Positions 8,293 to 16,397 of a stretch of DNA of 33,323 bases are shown piece by piece. The stretch is from an uncultured Lachnospiraceae bacterium (GTDB lineage: Bacteria; Bacillota; Clostridia; Lachnospirales; Lachnospiraceae), in contig CALWRQ010000019.1 in assembly GCA_944383965.1 (NCBI GenBank), positions 1 to 33,323 of the forward strand, read 5' to 3'. The notes under the pieces are model-generated. The model had not been told where the DNA came from and made no database searches. It was given only the letters and a program-made list of their open reading frames with translations. Position numbers and translations under genes: made by a program. How positions within the stretch are numbered: the stretch's first letter is position 1; each line of letters starts with the position of its first letter.

Positions 8293-9156
8293 ATGAAACC
8301 GATCAAAGAAGGTAAAGTCCGCGAGATCTACGACAACGGTGACAGTCTGATCATGGTTGCTACTGACCGCATCAGCTGCTTCGATGTGATTCTGAAGAAT
8401 GTAGTGACCAAAAAAGGAACGGTTCTGACCCAGATGTCCAAATTCTGGTTTAATATGACAAAAGACATTGTTCCGAACCATATGATATCCACCGATGTGA
8501 AAGATATGCCGGAGTTTTTCCACAAACCGGAATTTGACGGAAACAGCATGATGTGCAGAAAGCTCCGTATGCTTCCCGTAGAATGCATTGTCCGCGGCTA
8601 TATTACCGGAAGCGGCTGGGCCAGCTATAAGGAGAACGGTACGGTCTGCGGCATCCGCCTTCCCGAAGGTCTGAAAGAATCCGACAAGCTCCCGGAGCCG
8701 ATCTATACTCCGTCTACCAAAGCTGAGATCGGAGATCATGATGAAAATATCTCCTACGAACAGAGCGTGGCCTATCTTGAAAAGCAGTTCCCCGGAAAGG
8801 GAGAGGAATATGCAGCAAAACTCCGCGACTGCACCATTGCTCTTTATAAAAAATGTGCCGACTACGCGTTAAGCCGCGGCATTATCATCGCCGATACCAA
8901 GTTTGAATTCGGACTGGATGAGAACGGAAACATTGTACTGGGAGACGAGATGCTCACTCCGGACAGTTCCCGTTTCTGGCCTGCCGATGAGTACGAGCCC
9001 GGACACGGTCAGCCCTCCTTTGACAAGCAGTTTGCCAGAGACTGGCTGAAGGCCAATCCGGACAACAACTGGACCCTTCCTGAGGATGTGGTTCAGAAGA
9101 CCATTGACAAATACCTGCAGAGCTATGAGATGCTCACAGGAGAAACCCTGAAATAA
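8293..9156 (+). CDS. purC: Phosphoribosylaminoimidazole-succinocarboxamide (SAICAR) synthase
   Basis: Joins aspartate to CAIR in purine biosynthesis, using ATP. The 287-residue protein starts with the family's KEGKVREIY segment and carries both SAICAR synthase signatures: MLPVECIVRGYITGSGW at about 95-111 and IIIADTKFEFG at about 197-207. The ribosome site GAGG lies 8 bases before the ATG, inside the short upstream ORF. It stands apart from other pur genes here, and a hairpin terminator follows. Confidence 0.97.
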   Translation: MKPIKEGKVREIYDNGDSLIMVATDRISCFDVILKNVVTKKGTVLTQMSKFWFNMTKDIVPNHMISTDVKDMPEFFHKPEFDGNSMMCRKLRMLPVECIVRGYITGSGWASYKENGTVCGIRLPEGLKESDKLPEPIYTPSTKAEIGDHDENISYEQSVAYLEKQFPGKGEEYAAKLRDCTIALYKKCADYALSRGIIIADTKFEFGLDENGNIVLGDEMLTPDSSRFWPADEYEPGHGQPSFDKQFARDWLKANPDNNWTLPEDVVQKTIDKYLQSYEMLTGETLK

Positions 9157-9164
9157 TCCCAAAA

Positions 9165-9206
9165 AAGGCGGAACCTGTTCCTGAACGCAGGAAAGTGTTC
9201 CGCCTT
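9165..9206. terminator. Bidirectional terminator between purC and the deacetylase gene
   Basis: Arms AAGGCGGAAC (9165-9174) and GTTCCGCCTT (9197-9206) enclose a smaller CCTG/CAGG stem. The minus-strand transcript reads straight into six T; the plus-strand side is T-rich but interrupted. It lies between convergent genes. Confidence 0.85.
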
Positions 9207-9222
9207 ATTCATATCTTTCTTC

Positions 9223-10248
9223 TTACGGCCGCATGCTGTAATACACCTGTCCGTTCTGCCAGCCGCCCCGGCGGTACTGAGCCATCTCGCTCACCGTCAC
9301 CATCTGATAGCCCCGGTTATAAAGCTCCGGGATGATCTGCAGGGCCGCATCACCGGACGCCTGGTACAGCTCATGCATCAGAATAATATCCCCGTCTTTC
9401 ACATTGTCCAGAACCGCGCTCACAGTCTTGGATGCGTTTTTCGTCTTCCAGTCCAGTGTATCGATGCTCCAGAGTACAATGGGCTCCTGTACAGCAGCCA
9501 GCACGGTGGCATTTTTATTGCCGCCCGGAAGTCTTACGGTCACAGGCCTTACCCCGCAGACCGCCTGCACCGCATCCGCGCACCGGTCTACTTCCTGACG
9601 GATCTGGGCTGTGCTCAGGGTATTGAAATACTTATGAGAATAGCTGTGGTTTCCGATCTCATGGCCTTCCGCCACCATTCTCTGCAGCTCTGCCGCATGA
9701 GATGATGCCCGGTTCCCCACCACATAAAACGTAGCTTTTCCATTGTACTGAGCCAGACAATCCATGATCCGGTTTCCTACAGACGGCTGAGGACCGTCAT
9801 CAAAGGTCAGCGCCACCATCGGGCGGGCCGGATCGATCACTCTGCCTGCCGCAGCCTCCTGTTCTCCGCCCTGCTCCCGGCTCTGGTCTCCGGCCGCTGC
9901 AGGATCCTGCTCTCCGCCTTCTTCTGCCGCTGCCGTTTCCTCCCCGGCCTGGCTCTGTTCCTGAGTTCCGGTCTGTTCCTGACTCTGGCCGTCGGTCGCC
10001 GCCTGAGCCTCTTCCACATCCTGCCACGGTCCGGCCGGAACCTCCAGCTGCTCCTCTTCCGCTCCCGGACGGACTCCCGTCTGTTCCGACACGTTTCCGC
10101 TCTCGTCCACCCATCTGGCTACCCCCGGCCCCAGATTTTCATTCTGCCAGTCATTTTGAATCGGATTCATTTCCGCCGCGGCTGCCGGCCAGGCCGCCAG
10201 AACGCTGACCACTGCCGCTGCCGCCAGTATCTCTTTCCACCGCTTCAT
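9223..10248 (-). CDS. Secreted polysaccharide deacetylase (NodB domain)
   Basis: Predicted exported metal-dependent deacetylase, probably acting on peptidoglycan or another N-acetylated glycan. The 341-residue protein starts with a signal peptide of about 25 residues ending in AAAA. A low-complexity Glu/Gln/Ala/Gly linker follows (about 70-137), then a NodB domain with TFDDGP at 148-153 (catalytic and metal Asp), the HSYSH metal motif at 201-205, RLPGG at 239-243 and a late MHE where the family usually has LHD. I start at the ATG at 10248, with GGAGG 8 bases upstream; a longer reading frame to 10341 has no ribosome site and would bury the signal peptide. The promoter is at 10279-10306. Confidence 0.9.
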   Translation of the reverse strand: MKRWKEILAAAAVVSVLAAWPAAAAEMNPIQNDWQNENLGPGVARWVDESGNVSEQTGVRPGAEEEQLEVPAGPWQDVEEAQAATDGQSQEQTGTQEQSQAGEETAAAEEGGEQDPAAAGDQSREQGGEQEAAAGRVIDPARPMVALTFDDGPQPSVGNRIMDCLAQYNGKATFYVVGNRASSHAAELQRMVAEGHEIGNHSYSHKYFNTLSTAQIRQEVDRCADAVQAVCGVRPVTVRLPGGNKNATVLAAVQEPIVLWSIDTLDWKTKNASKTVSAVLDNVKDGDIILMHELYQASGDAALQIIPELYNRGYQMVTVSEMAQYRRGGWQNGQVYYSMRP

Positions 10249-10278
10249 TTTCCGAACCTCCTTGCCTTCTATGCTTCC

Positions 10279-10306
10279 AGTATACTGAAACTGTACATAA
10301 AAGCAA
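10279..10306 (-). promoter_or_regulatory. Promoter of the polysaccharide deacetylase gene
   Basis: On the minus strand, TTGCTT (10301-10306), a 16-base spacer and TATACT (10279-10284) lie 30 bases before the gene. Confidence 0.65.
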
Positions 10307-10388
10307 GGCTTGTTTTCCCTGTTTAAGGCTAATTTAAGCATTCTTAAGATTCCTGAACAAAAGAATCCGGCCTATGATCACCAATGGG

Positions 10389-10416
10389 TTGAAATGAACA
10401 ATGAGAAGTTTATAAT
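10389..10416 (+). promoter_or_regulatory. Promoter of the YHYH gene
   Basis: TTGAAA (10389-10394), a 16-base spacer and a perfect TATAAT (10411-10416), about 60 bases before the ATG at 10479. Confidence 0.75.
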
Positions 10417-10478
10417 AGAGATGTGTATCTTTTCTCAGGATAAATTTCCGGAAAAATCATTGTACACAGGAGGGAAAA

Positions 10479-11051
10479 ATGAAAAAGCGTAAAACAGCAG
10501 CCTTTATGACAGCGCTTGCGATCAGCCTGTGCGTTCCTCAGACATTTATGGACAGTCCGTATGCAATAGTGGCAGAAGCTCACAGCGGACGTACAGACAG
10601 CAATGGCGGACATCGGGACAACAAAAACAGGAGCGGACTCGGCAGCTATCATTACCACTGCGGCGGGCACCCGGCTCATTTACATCCCCATGGAGTATGT
10701 CCCTACAGCAGCACAGCCAGTTCAGCAGCTGATTCATCTGCGCAGCAGTCCTCAGCCGGCACATCCCGTGCCCCTGCAGTGCCGGATAACATTTCTTTCG
10801 TATTTGATCCGGAGTACTATGCGGACCATAATGAAGACCTGTACGAGGCTTTCGGCCATGACAAAGATCAGCTTCTGAATCACTTTCTGACATACGGTAT
10901 GAAGGAAGGGCGCACAGCATCAGAATCATTCAATGTTACGGTTTACAAAGAAAATAATCCGGATCTGGTAAATGCATACGGTGATGATATGACTGCTTAC
11001 TACAGTCACTATATGGACTGCGGACACAACGAAGGAAGAATCTGTCATTAA
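10479..11051 (+). CDS. Secreted YHYH-domain protein with two C-terminal repeats
   Basis: A 190-residue exported protein of unknown function. It has a signal peptide (1-34, ending A-E-A) and a YHYH domain at about 36-76 with YHYH at 57-60 and a His/Cys-rich stretch ending at Cys74, which resembles a metal site. A Ser/Ala linker (77-104) leads to two related units of about 37 residues at 109-145 and 151-187. Each unit has an aromatic Tyr, an Asn-x-Asp-Leu, a Phe/Tyr-Gly and a closing Glu-Gly-Arg. Units of this kind occur in secreted Clostridia proteins. AGGAGG precedes the ATG by 6 bases. It has its own promoter and terminator and is divergent from the deacetylase gene. Confidence 0.85.
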   Translation: MKKRKTAAFMTALAISLCVPQTFMDSPYAIVAEAHSGRTDSNGGHRDNKNRSGLGSYHYHCGGHPAHLHPHGVCPYSSTASSAADSSAQQSSAGTSRAPAVPDNISFVFDPEYYADHNEDLYEAFGHDKDQLLNHFLTYGMKEGRTASESFNVTVYKENNPDLVNAYGDDMTAYYSHYMDCGHNEGRICH

Positions 11052-11083
11052 TTCTGCAAATGCCTGATTTTGGACCGTAAAGC

Positions 11084-11131
11084 AAACGTGCTGCTGAGTC
11101 ATCCTGTTTCTCATGTCTCAGCAGCACGTTT
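11084..11131. terminator. Long hairpin terminator between YHYH and glycerate kinase genes
   Basis: A perfect 15-bp stem, AAACGTGCTGCTGAG (11084-11098) with CTCAGCAGCACGTTT (11117-11131), and an 18-base loop. The T tract is short on both sides. It separates convergent genes and may serve both. Confidence 0.75.
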
Positions 11132-11170
11132 ATCCATACGGCACAGTACACTATGCCCATTCTCTCAAAT

Positions 11171-12313
11171 CTATTTTTTCAGCTCCATACCCACTTTCAG
11201 CATGCGGAACGTCCGGTCTGCAGCGCTCTTATAAAGCTCCACTGCCCGATCCAGAGCCTCTCCGATCTCCATGGCACCGTTAATCGTAGGAATAATACTC
11301 TCCACTCCGAAGTCAAAGATCTTTTCCGCTCCGTCTCCCATGCCGCCTACAATGGCCACTGCCGGGATCCCTTTCTTCCTGCAGCGCATACCGATTCCGC
11401 TGGGTACCTTACCGAATGCGGACTGCCAGTCAATCCGTCCCTCGCCTGTAATGACCAGATCTACCCCGTCCAGAAGACGGTCAAACTCAATCAGATCCAG
11501 TACAGTCTCAATGCCGGACTTCATATTGGCATGAAGGAACACCTTAAAGGCCGCTCCCAGTCCGCCTGCGGCTCCGGCTCCTTCAAAATGGTCCGCATCC
11601 ACGCCCAGCTTCTCCAGAATCACCTGAGCGTAATGCTTCATATCCTGTTCCATCTGATCCAGGATCTCCGGCGTACCGCCCTTCTGCTTTCCGAAGGTAT
11701 AGGTCGCTCCCGTCGGTCCGGTAAGGGGATTGTTCACATCACACATTACGGTAAATTCCGTATCCTTTACTGCCGGATGAAGGCCGCTCAGATCAATGTC
11801 CGCCACCTTCCCCAGGTCAGCGCCGAAGCCTTTCAGTACCTTTCCGTCCTGATCCAGGAATTTTACTCCCAGAGCCGTCATGGCGCCCATGCCGCCGTCA
11901 TTGGTAGCGCTGCCTCCGATGGCAATGGATATTTTTCTGTATCCGCTGTCCAGGGCATCCCGGATCAGCTCTCCCGTACCGTAGGTAGTGGTGTTCAGAG
12001 GATTTCTCTTCTCCACAGGAACCATGGGGAGACCGGATGCGGCAGCCATCTCAATAATGGCAGAATCCCCGTTAAACTCCCCGTAGGAGCTTACGGTCTC
12101 TTCCATCAGCGGTCCATGGACCGTTACCTTTTTAATGTTTCCCTTGGTCACTGCAATGACCGCATCTACCGTTCCCTCTCCTCCGTCAGCTACGGGGACG
12201 CCGAAGGTCTCACAGCCGGGGAAAATGCTCTGTGCCGACTCGGTGAGCAGGCTGATGATGTTCTCTGAGGACAGGGTCCCCTTGAATGAATCCGAAGCGA
12301 ATAAAAATTTCAT
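11171..12313 (-). CDS. Glycerate kinase (GlxK/GarK family)
   Basis: Phosphorylates D-glycerate, in this family usually to 2-phosphoglycerate, feeding glycolysis. The 380-residue protein starts with MKFLFASDSFKGTLSS and has the VADGGEGT motif (about 41-48) and GGSATNDGG in the nucleotide/substrate region, all typical of this family, at full length. GGAGG lies 6 bases before the ATG. It is third in a co-directional set after the reductase and the DapA-family gene, which fits the tartronate semialdehyde to glycerate route. A 154-base gap with its own promoter-like sequence suggests it can also be transcribed alone. Confidence 0.94.
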   Translation of the reverse strand: MKFLFASDSFKGTLSSENIISLLTESAQSIFPGCETFGVPVADGGEGTVDAVIAVTKGNIKKVTVHGPLMEETVSSYGEFNGDSAIIEMAAASGLPMVPVEKRNPLNTTTYGTGELIRDALDSGYRKISIAIGGSATNDGGMGAMTALGVKFLDQDGKVLKGFGADLGKVADIDLSGLHPAVKDTEFTVMCDVNNPLTGPTGATYTFGKQKGGTPEILDQMEQDMKHYAQVILEKLGVDADHFEGAGAAGGLGAAFKVFLHANMKSGIETVLDLIEFDRLLDGVDLVITGEGRIDWQSAFGKVPSGIGMRCRKKGIPAVAIVGGMGDGAEKIFDFGVESIIPTINGAMEIGEALDRAVELYKSAADRTFRMLKVGMELKK

Positions 12314-12361
12314 AGAAATCCTCCCTTTTCATACTGTATCGCCCAGCAGGCCTTTGGTGCC

Positions 12362-12390
12362 AGTATAGCACGTCCTGCCGCCCATGTACA
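12362..12390 (-). promoter_or_regulatory. Possible internal promoter for glycerate kinase
   Basis: On the minus strand, TGTACA (12385-12390), a 17-base spacer and TATACT (12362-12367), 49 bases before the kinase ATG. The -35 is weak, so the call is tentative. Confidence 0.4.
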
Positions 12391-12435
12391 GACGAACCGG
12401 CAGCCTTCCAGAATGGGGTAAGCCGCCGGTCCGTC
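12391..12435 (-). other. Intercistronic RNA hairpin between the DapA-family and glycerate kinase genes
   Basis: Arms 12391-12404 and 12422-12435 can form a 14-bp RNA stem on the minus strand with two G-U pairs and a 17-base loop. No T tract follows, so it is probably not a simple terminator; it could be a processing or 3'-end stabilising structure. Confidence 0.5.
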
Positions 12436-12467
12436 AGATGTATCATATTATTTATTCATTAGGCCTT

Positions 12468-13367
12468 TTAAATCAGTCCTGCTTTCTGCATCTCCGTCTT
12501 GATCTTGTCAAGCACAGGACCTTCCGGAGTCGGCAGATTGGGAGTATAGGGAACCCCTACGTTCCTTCCTCTTAAGTTTGCCATATCCTTTGCCGCCACC
12601 GGGAAGCTTGCGCCGTCCATGGACAGTCTCACCGGATTCAGCTTGAACTGAGCCTCCAGGGAACCCTGCAGGTCTCCTGCTACGAATTTGTTGTAAACGT
12701 CCGTAATCAGTTCCGGCATGAAGTTTGCAGCCGTGCACACTCCGCCCACTGCTCCATGGCACATGGAAGCGTAAAGCAGGGTATCTTTTCCGCCGAATAC
12801 CTTAAATCCCACGTCTCTCGTCCGTCTGATAAACTCAGCCGTCTGAGTGATGTCGCCGCTGGTATCCTTCATACCTACGATATTTGGAACCTCATGAGCC
12901 AGACGCTCTACCAGATTTCCGGACATGGTATATCCTACCCGTCCCGGGTTGTTGTAGAGCAGCATGGGAGTCTCCGGAACGCTCTCGGCAATGGTCTTGA
13001 AATGCCGGAACAGCTCCGTCTCCGTAGGCTTTAAGAACATGGGCTGAAGAACGGAGATTCCGGCAGCGCCTGCCTCCACAGCCATCTTCGCCAGCCTGCA
13101 GCATTTCTTGGTGCTGATGGCACCGATTCCGAAATACACCGGAACTCTTCCTGCTGCCTGGTCCAGCATGATCTTTAAACCGCGCTCCATCTCGTCTTCC
13201 TCGACTACATAGAACTCGCCGTTGCTGCCGAAGGCCAGAATGCCCTGTACACCGCCCTCAATCACATAATCTACCTGATCTCTTAATTTTGCTTCATCGA
13301 TCTTCTCATCAGCATCGATGGGAGTGAGGATCGGAACGACTACGCCCTTGATAAACTCTGTATTCAT
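12468..13367 (-). CDS. DapA-family (class I) lyase/aldolase, probably in sugar-acid catabolism
   Basis: TIM-barrel Schiff-base enzyme of the dihydrodipicolinate synthase/N-acetylneuraminate lyase family. The 299-residue protein has the GSNGE pyruvate-binding motif (47-51), the conserved Tyr138 in YNNPGRVGY and the Schiff-base Lys167 in VGMKDTSGD. The fold and chemistry are clear; the substrate is not. Its position between a tartronate semialdehyde reductase and a glycerate kinase, rather than with lysine genes, argues against a DapA role and for a keto-deoxy sugar-acid aldolase or dehydratase. The ATG at 13367 has GGGGAG 10 bases upstream; a TTG two codons earlier is possible. The gap to the upstream reductase stop is 42 bases. 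Confidence 0.88.
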   Translation of the reverse strand: MNTEFIKGVVVPILTPIDADEKIDEAKLRDQVDYVIEGGVQGILAFGSNGEFYVVEEDEMERGLKIMLDQAAGRVPVYFGIGAISTKKCCRLAKMAVEAGAAGISVLQPMFLKPTETELFRHFKTIAESVPETPMLLYNNPGRVGYTMSGNLVERLAHEVPNIVGMKDTSGDITQTAEFIRRTRDVGFKVFGGKDTLLYASMCHGAVGGVCTAANFMPELITDVYNKFVAGDLQGSLEAQFKLNPVRLSMDGASFPVAAKDMANLRGRNVGVPYTPNLPTPEGPVLDKIKTEMQKAGLI

Positions 13368-13409
13368 GATCAATACTCTCCCCTGTTGCGCTTTACTCTG
13401 TGCGCTGAA

Positions 13410-14303
13410 TCATTTCTTGTCCGGCTCAACTACTACGTTGCCGATCTTCTCATAGTACTTCACCAGGCTGGAGTGATCCTCTTTGTCATATCCGTCTGCC
13501 TTTAAGCACTGCATCATTTCCATCAGCTGACCGGTTAACGGAACGGGAGCGGAAATTGCGTGAGCAGCGTTCAGAGCGTTGTTCAGATCCTTGATGTGCA
13601 GCTCGATACGGAAGCCGGGCTTGAAGTTTCTGGACAGCATCATGGGAGCCTTTGCATCCATAACGGTAGATCCTGCCAGACCGCCTCTGATTGCCTGATA
13701 TACCAGCTCCGGATCAGTTCCGGCCTTCTTTGCGAAGGAAAGAGCCTCGCCTACTGCAGCGATGTTGCAGGCTACTACAATTTGGTTCGCCAGCTTTGCA
13801 ACGTTTCCGGATCCGAGCTCACCAACGTATACTACGGAACCTGCCATTACCATCAGCAGATCATAGTACTTGTCAAACAGCTCCTTCTTGCCGCCTACCA
13901 TTACGGAAAGAGTTCCGTCGATAGCCTTCGGCTCTCCGCCGGATACAGGTGCGTCCATCATCTCGATGCCCTTGGCAGCCAGTTCTGCACCGATCTTCTT
14001 GCTCTCAACGGGGTCGATGGAGCTCATGTCGATGACAACCGTGCCTTCCTTCGCACCTTCGCAAACGCCGCCCTCGCCCAGAAGAGCTGCTCTTACGTGA
14101 GGAGAGTTGGGAACCATGGTGATGATCACATCACACTTCTCAGCCACTTCCTTGCCGCTCTCTGCAGCCTCAGCGCCGCAGGAAACCAGATCTGCTACTG
14201 CTTCTTTATTGAAATCGAAAACTACCAGCTGATGGCCGGCTTTGACTAAGTTCTTGCTCATCGGTCTGCCCATGATACCTAATCCGATAAATCCTACTTT
14301 CAT
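13410..14303 (-). CDS. garR: 2-Hydroxy-3-oxopropionate (tartronate semialdehyde) reductase family protein
   Basis: Beta-hydroxyacid dehydrogenase expected to reduce tartronate semialdehyde to D-glycerate with NAD(P)H. The 297-residue protein shows the dinucleotide motif GLGIMG at 7-12, the substrate motif DAPVSGGE at 117-124 and the catalytic Lys170 in NVAKLANQ. The pathway assignment rests on the downstream DapA-family and glycerate kinase genes; 3-hydroxyisobutyrate dehydrogenase is the alternative. GAGG lies 8 bases before the ATG at 14303; the frame extends to 14414 but without a ribosome site. A TATAAT at 14379-14384 places the mRNA start about 70 bases upstream. It is probably controlled by the regulator gene next to it. 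Confidence 0.87.
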   Translation of the reverse strand: MKVGFIGLGIMGRPMSKNLVKAGHQLVVFDFNKEAVADLVSCGAEAAESGKEVAEKCDVIITMVPNSPHVRAALLGEGGVCEGAKEGTVVIDMSSIDPVESKKIGAELAAKGIEMMDAPVSGGEPKAIDGTLSVMVGGKKELFDKYYDLLMVMAGSVVYVGELGSGNVAKLANQIVVACNIAAVGEALSFAKKAGTDPELVYQAIRGGLAGSTVMDAKAPMMLSRNFKPGFRIELHIKDLNNALNAAHAISAPVPLTGQLMEMMQCLKADGYDKEDHSSLVKYYEKIGNVVVEPDKK

Positions 14304-14378
14304 TTCAATTACCTCGCTTTTCTTATTTTTCAGGGTTTCCGCCTGATCGGGAATCCCTTTTCTCTCAGTTACGTCCTC

Positions 14379-14384
14379 ATTATA
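14379..14384 (-). promoter_or_regulatory. -10 element of the garR operon
   Basis: A perfect TATAAT on the minus strand with no good -35 at 16-18 bases, the pattern of an activator-dependent sigma-70 type promoter. No sigma-54 GG-N10-GC signature is seen between 14304 and 14506. Confidence 0.5.
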
Positions 14385-14413
14385 GCGGGGAAACTTGTGG
14401 ATTTCTATGGACA

Positions 14414-14518
14414 TTTTCCATGAAAACAGCGATGTTTTTTGTGGAACACGGACAGTTTTCTGTTTTTTGAAATATTTCTATTTCATTTTGAATTGTTTTA
14501 TTTCATCTATTTTGAAAT
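14414..14518. promoter_or_regulatory. Cluster of palindromes upstream of garR, possible regulator sites
   Basis: Inverted repeats: TTTTC-cat-GAAAA at 14414-14426, the perfect palindrome GAAATATTTC at 14469-14478, and ATTTCA-N7-TGAAAT at 14500-14518, which overlaps the regulator's stop codon. They lie about 30-135 bases upstream of the -10, where a Fis-type activator could bind. Confidence 0.35.
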
Positions 14519-16396
14519 CTTCTGTTCCAGACCGTATTTTTTCATCCATCTCCACAGAGTTGCCTTGCTGATTCCCAGAGCTTCTGCTGCCTGCTCCCTG
14601 TTTCCCCTGTATGTTTCCAGAGCCATTTCCACTGCCAGCTTCTGGCGGTCCGGCCTGCCGCCCTTCACCGCGTCTCCCAGCCGCACCTCTCCGTCCATCT
14701 GCGGGTACAGTTCCGCCAGCAGTTCCCGCACCATCGCCTCGTCGATTGAGCGTTTTCCTGCCGTAAGGATCAGCCTCTCCATGAAATTCTCCACCTGAGT
14801 CAGATTCCCGGGCCAGGAGTAGGCTGACAGCACCTTCCACGCGCCGGCTGTAAGCACATGATACCGGGAATATTTCCCGCACATGGCTTTCAGACAGATG
14901 GAGATCTTTTCCTTCAGATCCTCCGGCCGTTCTCTCAGAGGCGGTATCCGTACGGAAAGTCCTCCCACCGCAAAAAACAGTTCTCTGGAAAAGCGGCCTT
15001 CCCTGGCCAACCCTGCCAGAGATTCCTCTGAAGACAGAATGAGCCGTACATCCGTCCGGGATTCCCGGAATCCGTCGCCCCCTCTGAGAATGTGCTGTCC
15101 GACCAGCTGGCACAGACTGTCCTGGGCCGCCGGCCCCAGCCGGTCCGCCCCTTCCAGAAACAGGGTTCCTCCCTCCGCCCTGGCTGCCGCCCCGTTTTCC
15201 CCGAAAATCAGGGAAAGCTGCTCTTCCTCTCCCAGAGAGCCGCAGTCTACCCGAAGAAACGGTCCTGCGCTCACTACCCCGTTGCTGTGAATACAGCTGG
15301 CCAGCAGCAGCTTTTCCGTACCGCACTCTCCTTCCAGCACCACAGGCGAATCTGACAGAGAATAGAGCTTGGCTTTCCGAAGGCATTCCTGCATGACTGC
15401 CGATTCCTGAAGGAGATCGCGGAAATCACCTGCCGCCGCCCCTTCTCTCCGGTCCCGTCCGTTTCCGCCCCGTTCCCGTTCTCTCCGGACAGGCTTGATC
15501 CTGGTACAGGTAAATACAGCTCCTTCCACCCGGTTTTCCACTACAATAGGGGCCAGATCCGCCAGAAAAGCGCCGTTTCCGATCCGGAGAAAGCAGGAGT
15601 AATTCTCCTCCCCCGTATCCAGAGCCCGTTTCAGGCCCTCTTCCTCTGTTTCGGGAAACACCTCCCACAGCAGCTTTCCTGCGACCTCCCGCTCCTCTTT
15701 TCCGGTCACCTGCTCCATCATGGGATTGGAGGAAAGGATCTTTCCCTCTCCGTCCAGACGCATGACACCGTTGGTAGAATAATCCAGCAGCGTTTCCATC
15801 TGCGCCGCATTCCGCTTTTCCGTCTCCATGGCAAAGTCCATCCGTTCCGCCACGGAAAAGGCCGTTCGGATGGAATCCTCCGTGGTGGACAGGAAAAGGG
15901 ACGGCACGCCCGCCGCGGATGCCGCCTCCACCGCCGTGTCTCCTCCGATGATCAGCTCAGCCCCGTCCGCCACCGCCGCGGACGCCACCTCATGGAGGCT
16001 CTGTCCTCCGGATGCATACCAGGCTCTCAGCTCAATGTCATAAAGAGCGTCAAAATAGGTCATGTCGCTGAACATGTTTTTAAATCCCACCACAGCGATC
16101 CTGGGGCGGGGTTTGCGCAGGATCTGCTTGGCTCTGGTCACCAGAAGTCCCATCTCCTGGGCGGTGATCACAATCTCCACCACAGGGATATCCGTATACT
16201 GTTTGATCAGAGACGCCTGAAGTCCCCGGGCAATGATGATCGTCGCTCCGCCGGCAATCATCTGCCTGGCCTCCAGTACGGTGTCTTCCGTCCTGACCAC
16301 TTTCATCTCCTGAATCTCATATTTCTTTTCCTGGAGAATATTGTGGGCCTGGTAAATCATCTCTTCTCTGGATACCATCAGCGCGATCTTTCCCAT
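14507..16396 (-). CDS. PrpR-N / PAS / degenerate AAA+ / Fis-HTH transcriptional regulator
   Basis: A 629-residue regulator built like a PrpR-type sigma-54 activator. It has a PrpR sensor (about 1-190), a PAS domain (about 200-300), a central AAA+ region (about 325-545) and a Fis-like helix-turn-helix (about 587-620). The AAA+ part is eroded: Walker A reads EGECGTEK (355-362) rather than GESGTGKE, the GAFTGA sigma-54 loop is absent around 398-408, and Walker B reads GGTLFLEG instead of GGTLFLDE. Known relatives such as TyrR also act without sigma-54, so I infer sigma-70 type regulation, probably of the adjacent garR operon. Its ATG lies one base after the Nudix stop, with GGAGG inside that gene, so the two are probably translationally coupled. 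Confidence 0.88.
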   Translation of the reverse strand: MGKIALMVSREEMIYQAHNILQEKKYEIQEMKVVRTEDTVLEARQMIAGGATIIIARGLQASLIKQYTDIPVVEIVITAQEMGLLVTRAKQILRKPRPRIAVVGFKNMFSDMTYFDALYDIELRAWYASGGQSLHEVASAAVADGAELIIGGDTAVEAASAAGVPSLFLSTTEDSIRTAFSVAERMDFAMETEKRNAAQMETLLDYSTNGVMRLDGEGKILSSNPMMEQVTGKEEREVAGKLLWEVFPETEEEGLKRALDTGEENYSCFLRIGNGAFLADLAPIVVENRVEGAVFTCTRIKPVRRERERGGNGRDRREGAAAGDFRDLLQESAVMQECLRKAKLYSLSDSPVVLEGECGTEKLLLASCIHSNGVVSAGPFLRVDCGSLGEEEQLSLIFGENGAAARAEGGTLFLEGADRLGPAAQDSLCQLVGQHILRGGDGFRESRTDVRLILSSEESLAGLAREGRFSRELFFAVGGLSVRIPPLRERPEDLKEKISICLKAMCGKYSRYHVLTAGAWKVLSAYSWPGNLTQVENFMERLILTAGKRSIDEAMVRELLAELYPQMDGEVRLGDAVKGGRPDRQKLAVEMALETYRGNREQAAEALGISKATLWRWMKKYGLEQKISK

Positions 16397-16397
16397 A

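Noticed and set aside
11153-12268. 371-codon plus-strand ORF opposite glycerate kinase
   Set aside because: The opposite strand codes for a clear full-length glycerate kinase; this frame resembles no family.
14304-14506. Sigma-54 promoter in front of garR
   Set aside because: No GG-N10-GC signature on the minus strand, and the regulator lacks GAFTGA.
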